Assembly: GCF_020085105.1 (NCBI RefSeq)
Contig: NC_058062.1
Span: 6,365,945-6,429,944 of the forward strand
Direction: 5' to 3'
Length of the DNA stretch: 64,000 bases
From: Siniperca chuatsi
Lineage: Eukaryota; Chordata; Actinopteri; Centrarchiformes; Sinipercidae
Part shown: positions 53,629-64,000 of the stretch, in pieces
Position numbering within the stretch: position 1 is the stretch's first letter
Layout: each line of letters opens with the position of its first letter
Position numbers and translations under genes: made by a program
Notes under the pieces: generated by a model
Seen by the model: the letters and a program-made list of their open reading frames with translations, nothing else
Database searches by the model: none
What the model was told of the DNA's origin: nothing

Positions 53629-54764
53629 TGATTTAACTTTTTACAATCTATTTTCAGTTTCGTGTGTTTATGATGGTGTCGACAGGCTCATCTTTTGTTT
53701 ATTTTTTTTTTCTAGGGAGGGTTTGAAGCCGCTGATGTATCTGAGCTGGCTGGTAATATAATGGCAACAGCTGCCTCCCTCCAGCCTATAGCGTTACAAA
53801 CTGGCGCACCAGGCTTTTACACTAAAGTCAAGTCAACGGGATGACACAACAACACATCCGGTTAACGCTTTCAGAATAAAATGATTTGAACCGTAAACTA
53901 AATATTGCGGTGACTAGGAGGGTGTAGTTCACTTTACACTATATTAAAGATGCAAGCAATTGATTTTCTTAAAATAACCATTTACATACACATAATCCTC
54001 TTTATTCTTATGAAACAATTCAAATGGACGAGGATATGGCTTCTATGACCTTGCCACTGAATCGAAGACTGCAAACACACTGTGGAAAATGATTAATCAA
54101 TAAATGAATAAAGGAATGTATAATAACCAGTCAGCCTCAGTCACACATCACAAAGCAATCACAAAAACATGTGTCAGAAGGCAGGGAGACCTATATCTAA
54201 TATATAATGTAATAAAATATAATCACAACATTAGCACATACTTTAACTCATATGATAAGTAAAAAATGGAGGAGTAAGGGTAGCTCTGTCTTCCCTTCAA
54301 ATAGTTGTACTTAACTAAAAACTCTGTAATAAATGTTGGTCTGTATTATACTATTTATCCTCATTGTCACTATGTGCAGGTCATTATGCCATTAGAGGGT
54401 TACACAGATATAGACTGACATATTAACATTCATACTTTAGACAATTAAGAGTTTGTGGTTTGCTGAATATTTTATGAAGTATAATATGTGGGAGGAAACA
54501 CACATGAACTCCATTAATGATAACCTATTATATGCCACCCATGTTTCATTTCATTTCATCATTCATTTTGTCCAAAGTGATTTACAAAGAATGTCAACAT
54601 TCATTTGGCCTATATAGCTTATACAATTACACATATTATTACTACTACTGGGTTATAACACTTAGTAATAATGATTATAGCAATATTAAAGGAAATATTA
54701 GTAGTCATAGGTGATAAAAAAATAGGTCGTCTTCTAACGCACATGCTTTTATTCTGAAGACTGA

Positions 54765-55022
54765 TTCCTCTTACTTCCGGTATGTTGCGTCTTCCTCTGT
54801 CTGTCTTGACGTCGTTTCTCTCTCCTGTGTGCGCTCCACAGACTCCAGCTGGGAGCCGAGGTCCACGCCCCACTGAACAGACCCCACCTTCACTTATCGA
54901 CTGATGGGAGAACAACAGAGCCGCGGGGCGGAGGCTGTGACTGTGGCCGAGCCGCTGGTCCCCACGCTGGGATCCAGTGACCAGAGCTCCTGGAGGGCTG
55001 TCATGGGGTAGTTCAATTTCAC
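54765..55022 (+). promoter_or_regulatory. ETS-site promoter-like patch and possible non-coding first exon
   Basis: ACTTCCGGT (ETS consensus, ~54774) and TTGACGTCG (CRE-like, ~54806) lie in a GC-rich patch. An ATG at 54904 opens 36 codons (MGEQQSRGAEAVTV...) that stop at a TAG, 11 bp before an excellent splice donor, ACA|GTAAGT (~55022). The coding frame therefore does not run into the donor. Either the exon is non-coding or the frame is chance. Confidence 0.35.
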
Positions 55023-56130
55023 AGTAAGTTTGCAGCAGCACCAGGGAGGCTCAGTATCTGAAGTCTCTATGATTTGAGGATCATGCAAAAACGCCCAAAC
55101 CCCACCAGCTCCTGGGGCCCTGTCCCTGTTCTAACTGATGTAATGTTGACCCAGGGTGGGTGGGATTAGGGGTGGCTGAATGTTTCGGATGCAGAGCTTC
55201 ACTCGGGCCCTGAAACATGCAAGGAATTATAGATATTTGCAGTTTGAGGCCCTGAGTTGTTGTTAGCATTGCTCTGGTAGATCAAGACAGCAAATAGAAA
55301 TGTTGCTTACTGGGATTATGTTAGCAACATAATAACATTTACACAATAAAAGTTAAATATGGATGCAAACAGTAAGGATGGTCCTGTGCACCTACAGCGG
55401 GTCAAAACGATGCGAAAGATGTGAGGGTTTGTGAAAGTGTCCAAAAAGTCAGTGGTTAAATGCACAAAAAAACAAATGTGGTATAGTGCAGCCCCATGAC
55501 CAAACAAAAATAAACAAAATAAAGTAAAATTTCTTCCTGCTGTCAAATTTGTTGACATGAGTAACAGCTAAATCAGAGTTGTTTAAAACATGCATTAATA
55601 CATCTTTTGGCCACATAACATAAGCATATCATCACCTGTGCACACAGCTGTGTTGGCATATCTACACAGCCGGCAAAAATGGAGCAACATATGGAGTGAT
55701 ATTTCTGGCTCCCTGATGAAAGTATGTCCAACATTCACTCACCTTTTAGCGCTGATTTCTCCTGAGAAAAATGTCTTTATGTTCCACTTCTTCAACTAGC
55801 TAGCGCTAACTTTGTCAGTCTGTTGTTTGGCTGTGGACAGGAAGTGTACATTGGATTTATCAGGTGCATTCAGACAGAAAGCAAAGCGCATTTCTGCCTC
55901 GTGTCATTCACATGAATTTTCCTCAAACAGCCAAGTGTACAGACGTTAGCTGTAAGTTAACATGTGTTTCTGTGTGTTTGTGTTCAGCTCGGCCTCTGAC
56001 TGAACTCATCAGAAACTCCAGTTCTAGTTCTCTAGTTCTTCCCTCTCTGTCTCGGTACGTTCATGAAGCGAATTTATGAAACAGAATAAAACTGAAGACT
56101 CAACCAAAACAATGAGCTGAAAGATGTCAG

Positions 56131-56679
56131 CAGTGGTGGAAGAAGTATTCAGATCCTTTGCTTAAGTAGACCTACCAATAGGCTACTTGAGTAAAAGTAC
56201 AGAAGTATTATCAGTAAAATGTACTTAAAGTATCAAAGTAAAAGTACTTGTTCTGCAGTAAAATGTCTCCTGTGAGAGATATGTTATTGTATATGACATT
56301 ATTAGATTGTTAATACTGATGCATCGATGTGTAAATAGCCTTTGTAGCTGGTCGAGGTGGAGCTAGTTTTAACTACTTTATATGCAGTAAGGTAGGTCAG
56401 TCCAGAAACTTGACAAGGGACCCCAACGAGACACTGTTTTTCTGTCAGAGATCACAAGCCACCCCTGGCTTCATCTTCAACAATGTATTTTACAAGCTCA
56501 TCATTGTTTTTCTATGTAAAATCTTAATTTGAAAAGTAGCTGTCAGATAAATGTAGGGGAGTAAAAAATACAATATTTGCCTCTGAATTGTAGTGGAGAA
56601 GAAGTTTAAAGTAGCATAAAATGGAAATACTCAAGTAAAGTACCTAAATACTTGAGTACTTAATTGCTTTCCACCACTG
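56131..56679 (+). mobile_element. hAT-type MITE, most complete copy
   Basis: Ends CAGTGGTGG and CCACCACTG are inverted. Flanks GATGTCAG and GATGCTAG match at 6 of 8 bases, consistent with an aged 8-bp hAT target duplication. The interior shows GAAGTATTCAGATCC, AAAGTACTTGTTCTGCAGTA and GTCGAGGTGGAGCTAG blocks shared with the other copies here. Non-autonomous. Confidence 0.8.
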
Positions 56680-56990
56680 GATGCTAGTGTGGGGAACTGG
56701 TGGTAATTCTCTGTGGGTTCGTCACTATGAGCCTCCCCATTAGAAATCACATAAGTCACTTGATCCTAAAATATGTATTAGTGCTCCTTTGAGTTTTCAG
56801 ATGCTTGATGACGTTTGCAATGCGTCTCTTTGAGACCTGATCAGTTGAGAGAAAACTGAAACTCTTAAACTGTGAATATAAATAGTTCCGGTGAGGTGGT
56901 TACCTCAGTAGGAGGAGGCCTTGATGGTTATCCTCTTCAAAAAAAAAAAAAAACACAAGCAGAGAAACAGAAGCATGGTGTACTTTCAAA

Positions 56991-57642
56991 ATGATGGGAG
57001 TCGTGTCTGTCCCTGTGACTGTCCTGCAGCAGCTGCTCGACATCTTCCTCCAAGAAAAACATGGTGTGCAGCGGGAGAACCAAGGTACCTGATAGTTAGC
57101 AGATGCTCTTCTTTGCAAGTGCTTGCAGCGAAGGCAACAGTAGAATAAACTCAAGTTTATAGTTAAAAGATCTTTTGCACTAGTAATACCGCAGTGTAGA
57201 AATACTCTGTGACAGGTAAAAGTCCTGTATTCAGAATTTAGTAAAACTACAAAAGTATTAACATCAAGATTTAATTCAAAGTACCAAAAGTAAATGTACT
57301 TGATCTGCGGAATGGCCACCTCGTCTTCGTGTATATTTTGGCTGTTTGAGTTCTAACTGTGTTTTTGTCTCCTAGATGGGAGTGACTTGATGAGTGTTGC
57401 CTACTTCATGAACAGTGAGTAACAACACACAGGTACATCACGAACACCCTGATGAGTTCAGCATTAAAGGACCTGCAAATGTGCTGACTGTGTCCCTCTG
57501 ACGCTGAGGCGTCGTCCTGCTGGTCATTGGAAGCTCAAAGTACCTGATGGTGAGGAGAGACCTCAGGCTCAATGCTGCTTTCAGTGACTACATTTACTGT
57601 GTCAGTAGAGTAAACAAGTTTAAGGGAACCAATACATTTTGA
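56991..57642 (+). CDS. possible three-exon gene, 88 codons, unrecognised
   Basis: Exons 56991-57084, 57376-57414 and 57509-57642 have GT/AG boundaries, and the phase is 1 at both junctions. The frame reads MMGVVSVPVTVLQQLLDIF, then LQEKHGVQRENQ, then DGSDLMSVAYFMN, then SVVLLVIGSSKYLMV, and stops at 57640-57642. A hydrophobic stretch at ~40-60 could be a membrane helix. I know no family like it, and human has no annotated gene here that I recall. The middle exon is only 39 nt and the last acceptor has a weak pyrimidine tract, so chance is quite possible. Putative intron 1 contains a repeat fragment. Confidence 0.25.
57209..57315 (+). mobile_element. hAT-MITE fragment
   Basis: Short stretch with the GTAAAAGTCCTGTATTCAGA and AAAGTACCAAAAGTAAATGT blocks of the family at 56131-56679. 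Ends missing. Confidence 0.5.
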
Positions 57643-59944
57643 CCAACAGATGTGACCTTTATTGAAGTATAATTCACAAACAAGCCTGGTTTAATCATTT
57701 CTTATTCACTCGTAAAAAATGTACTAAACAATCTGTATACGAAATGAAGGATTAAACGCAGTAGTAAATTAATGCAAGTGAATGTGTGAAATGGTTGATA
57801 TGAAGTGCTTAAAGTGTATCATGGTGAAGTTCAGCAGAATTGTTAAGCACAGCAGTGATTACTGCCTACTGTATGCACAACTTGCACAACACACCTCTGT
57901 ACATTCATTCACTAATCAATTTTAAGATTCATTCAAAATTGAAATAATTGGTTTTGGGCACTATACCCTGCTAGAGCTAATCAGCTGCTGCATTGCAATT
58001 AAGCAACGTTGCAAAATCTGTTGAGGAGGGACGATCTTTTCTGCCTGTACAGCAAAAACGTAGCCAGACTGTAGTGATGTTTGTACCTATTTGTCTCAGG
58101 TGAATCTAAAGTTTCTCCATCATGTTGCATGTGTTTCCATGCGCACTAGCATCCCGGTTATGATTGGGTTTAGGAGTATCTTGGTTATGTGTTGTGCATC
58201 TAAATCAAATCATCAAATCCTGGTTTTGATTAACCTGGATATGTGAGCTGGAGTGCTGCGATGGAAACGAGGATCCTGTGGCATGTAAACACCTTATCCT
58301 GGTTCCTGATCATTCTCTGTTGGTACAGAAACGAGTGGCCACAAAAGGCATGCTACTCCTGAGTCATTTTGGACCCTCCTCCTGGGTAGCCAGTAGCCCA
58401 ACATATAGTCCACCTTTCTTCAGGTTTGAACATTTTTGCTCACATTCTTGTGCAGAGTAGGTGGTAGGAGGTCATACTTTGCCCGGAGAAGATGATTTCT
58501 GTCGGTGTTCTGGGTTACCTGAGGTGAAGAAGTGCCCCCCATGCACCCACACTGTGAGCGTGCAGTGTTGCCAAGGTGACGGGCTGCTGCTGGAGAGCCA
58601 AGGATGCAACAGTGGCAACCATAATAAGTAGCCATTCAGTTGGTAATGTACCAGTTGGCTATTTTTACAAGTGTCTTCATAAGTATCCACTCACTAAACC
58701 ACCCACTGTAATCACCTTTTGTTTTTAATAGAAGCTACTTGAAAGCCTAAAATAGCATTTTTCTAATCTCTTGATATGTTGCAATAGTCAAAAAGTTTAT
58801 TTTGTCATTTATTGACTTTCCTGAAGCATCAACTTGTCGGTAGACTTGTTACTGTTCATTTTATACTGTTAATTATTTATTATGGGTGTCTTTCACACCC
58901 TTAATAGGCTGAATTTCACAGTGAATCACTTACAGTTTTATTTTGTATGAAGATACTTTGGTTTTGTACAATATTTTGGGAACTCAAACTTTTCTTCTGT
59001 CTTGCCTCTTCTTTCTTGTTTGAGGTAGCAGCACAGTACCCCGTGGCACTACTTTTTATGTGCTCTAAAGGTCATGACGATAAATAGAAAAAAACATACA
59101 TTAATTAAATGACAAACCTCCAGATGGGAAACCCGAAATACATTTGGCATCACAGGAGATACAGTGAAGTATTTTTTTTTTGTCAGTATAGCACTCATAG
59201 GTTCACAAGGAGAATATAGGTCACACAAACAATCAGAATAATAGAAAAATGTCACCTATATTTAACCGGGCTACTGATTTAAGAAAGCAAACACACAAAA
59301 AATACACTATTATAATAACACTCTACAGTTTTATAAGACCCTAATTGCACTATGGTATTTTAATTTTCTTTTTTTTTTCATTTTAATCCTCGTGTGTAAC
59401 ATAATGTGAACCCCTTCTGTATGTATATTGTAAGGGATGCTGACTTGAAGATTTTGAAGGTTTCACGACAAGGATTACTCATAAAAACTGGCAAAATTAA
59501 ACCTTTTAGATTAGAATTTGAAATTATGGTCATCAGTGTACAAATGCGAGATTTTAAAAATAGTATAAATATTCATAAAAACGTACATAATCGTGTTGTT
59601 AGTGGTTTGGCAGTAGTCTGCTATTGGTGGCGTTTCTGGTCTCAACACCACCCCCGTGTGTTATAACAGCAGAATGCATCCAACTGTTACCTCACCCATA
59701 ATGCTTTGCAAAAACACTGGTCAGTACCATTATTTTACGAAGGGGGTTCAGCAATTTAACGTTTAAAAAGAAACTCACGCTTGCCCTTCTCTGTATCAAT
59801 TTCCATCAGTTTGATCTTTAAATTAGCATACATGTTAGCGCTGCAAAATATGTACGGTATTAATGATGTCCGGTGTGGTCTGGGCTAACGCCGAGCTGTT
59901 TAGTGTTCAGAGATGGACTCTCCTCTATAATGGTAGCTTCCTGT

Positions 59945-59984
59945 CCGTCTCGCAATCCTTCCTTTTCCTATTGAAGTAGCAGCC
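59945..59984 (+). promoter_or_regulatory. rpl19: rpl19 start region with TOP-like pyrimidine tract
   Basis: A pyrimidine-rich tract (CCTTCCTTTTCC, ~59957-59968) lies 17 bp before the ATG and fits a 5' terminal oligopyrimidine start of a ribosomal protein mRNA, controlled through mTOR/LARP1 in vertebrates. The implied 5' UTR is ~25 nt, usual for this class. Confidence 0.6.
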
Positions 59985-62952
<2,968 letters not shown>

Positions 62953-62987
62953 TCTGGCTCAGTCAATCCTGCCTGACAAGTGCTGAC

Positions 62988-62993
62988 AATAAA
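62988..62993 (+). terminator. rpl19: rpl19 polyadenylation signal
   Basis: AATAAA 35 bp after the stop codon gives the very short 3' UTR typical of ribosomal protein genes. Cleavage is expected near 63005-63015. Confidence 0.85.
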
Positions 62994-63015
62994 AGTGTAC
63001 ATAAAGACACTGATG

Positions 63016-64000
63016 GTCTCCTGTACTTTCTTTCCTCTTGAAGCAAGTTCCCATTAGCAGGGAATAAATAGTTTGTTGTTAGAATCTGGAGGGCTGACAC
63101 CTTTAGTGTTCACAAGGCAACTAATGGCCAAATAATAATGCATTTTCGACACATTTGTTCTTCTTAACCTCATGTATTTTTCACTAGTTGGACATTCTCC
63201 AGTTGGCTTAACAGTGGGGTCCAAATTTCTATTACCAAGAACTTTTTTTTTTTAACTTTGAATGTTTTCCTTAGTTAATATTTTTTTATTCTGATAAAAC
63301 ATTTTAGTGCATTTACACATTTTCTTGTATGAATTTTATAATGTTTGCTCGTAGTATGTATTGATGTATAATGGCTAATACTAATCATTGACAAGAGCCA
63401 GCAGCATTCATTCATTTGGAGTCATGTTTTGGCCACCTGGACGCCAGTCCAGTATTCACTCTTGTAGCTCTGTTTTGTTGTCTTCCATCTCATACCTAGC
63501 TAAATGCTCCACTTTGTTCACCAGGTAGTCTCAGACTGTGCTTGGTGCTGAGCAGGTAGTGTACAGTGGGTTTTTAGAGCTTTATGGCTGAAAACAGCTG
63601 CCTGCTACAACTGAGAAGGACGCCATGAGAGTGCTATGGGCCAACCAAAACAATAATACGGGCTGACAGCTGTATTATTGAAGCTGTATCTGAAACTGCA
63701 GCACAGCTGCAGAGTCAGCGTGCGACCCCTTTTATAGTGTCACATTGTTTTCGCCAGTGGTGGAAATAACTGAGTACATTTACTCATGTACTGTACAATT
63801 TTGAGGTACTTCTACTTGAGTATTAAAATTTTATACTAAATGCTTAGTCCACTACATTTCAGAGGCAAATATTGTATATTTTACTCCACTACATCTATCT
63901 GACAGTTACTAGTTAAACTGTCCAACAGTATATGAAGTAGTTAAAATGTGCTCCACCTCCACCAGCTGTGTAACATTAAAATGCTGCTTATGTATTAAAG
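63016..64000. other. downstream of rpl19, no gene seen
   Basis: AT-rich. The last 246 bp are a hAT MITE. The neighbour expected from human synteny, STAC2, is not visible and would lie to the right. Confidence 0.6.
63755..64000 (-). mobile_element. hAT-type MITE, cut by the window end
   Basis: Begins CAGTGGTGGAAATAACTGAG, followed by GTACTTCTACTTGAGTA and CCACTACATTTCAGAG blocks, as in 18823-19297 and 20419-20934. Confidence 0.75.

Larger units (their letters stand above)
53629..59984. other. intergenic region between divergent cacnb1 and rpl19
   Basis: Starts with the cacnb1 5' UTR and promoter (a CpG-poor, TATA-less stretch ~53630-53880). It then holds an ETS/CRE-like promoter patch (54765-54910), a hAT MITE (56131-56679), a possible unrecognised three-exon gene (56991-57642), a MITE fragment (57209-57315, inside that gene's first putative intron), other fish-type repeats (~58070-58640) and the rpl19 promoter (~59840-59970). 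Confidence 0.55.

Noticed and set aside
54904-55014. 36-codon ORF as coding exon 1 of a gene
   Set aside because: The frame stops 11 bp before the strong donor, and no other donor fits the phase of the downstream candidate exons.
63016-64000. STAC2, the next gene in human synteny
   Set aside because: No SH3 or C1 domain coding sequence is visible before the window ends.

Overview
The window comes from a vertebrate nuclear genome, almost certainly a ray-finned (teleost) fish. Genes are spread over many short exons with GT/AG introns. The non-coding DNA is AT-rich and full of teleost-type mobile-element remnants and long (TATC)n, (CA)n and (CAG)n microsatellites. The gene order plxdc1 - arl5c - cacnb1 - rpl19 matches human 17q12 (PLXDC1-ARL5C-CACNB1-RPL19) as I know it. 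The species cannot be named from the sequence alone.

Layout. plxdc1 (minus strand, 1-11683) holds twelve coding exons and runs off the left edge, so the transmembrane and cytoplasmic parts are missing. Its intron 1 (4479-11604) contains a CRE/TATA promoter-like CpG-rich patch. A tandem array of one intact tRNA-Cys and three decayed copies lies in the 1794-3895 intron. A second intact tRNA-Cys (14484-14555) and an L2-like LINE 3' end lie between plxdc1 and arl5c. arl5c (minus, 16250-18537) is complete: six exons, 179 aa. cacnb1 (minus, 23331-53628) is complete: thirteen exons are always used and two alternative exons (7A and 7B) are both present and phase-compatible, giving 629 or 673 aa. The C-terminal exon carries an 11-Gln tract. 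rpl19 (plus, 59985-62952) is complete: six exons, 197 aa, with a TOP-like start and a polyadenylation signal. cacnb1 and rpl19 are divergent. The 6.3 kb between them holds an ETS-site promoter-like patch, a possible unrecognised 88-codon three-exon gene and a hAT-type MITE.

The genes do not form one pathway. cacnb1 encodes the cytosolic beta subunit of voltage-gated Ca2+ channels, rpl19 a 60S ribosomal protein, arl5c an ARF-like GTPase expected at the Golgi, and plxdc1 a single-pass receptor-like membrane protein. What links them is conserved vertebrate synteny.

I assigned exon boundaries by hand. Every listed boundary has a GT donor and an AG acceptor, and the reading phase closes across all exons of each of the four genes. 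I saw no evidence of an undescribed biological system. The most unusual items are the tRNA-Cys/tandem-repeat array, a roughly 640-bp palindromic element, a pair of fold-back elements sharing arms, several nearly perfect small hairpins, and the possible small gene upstream of rpl19.
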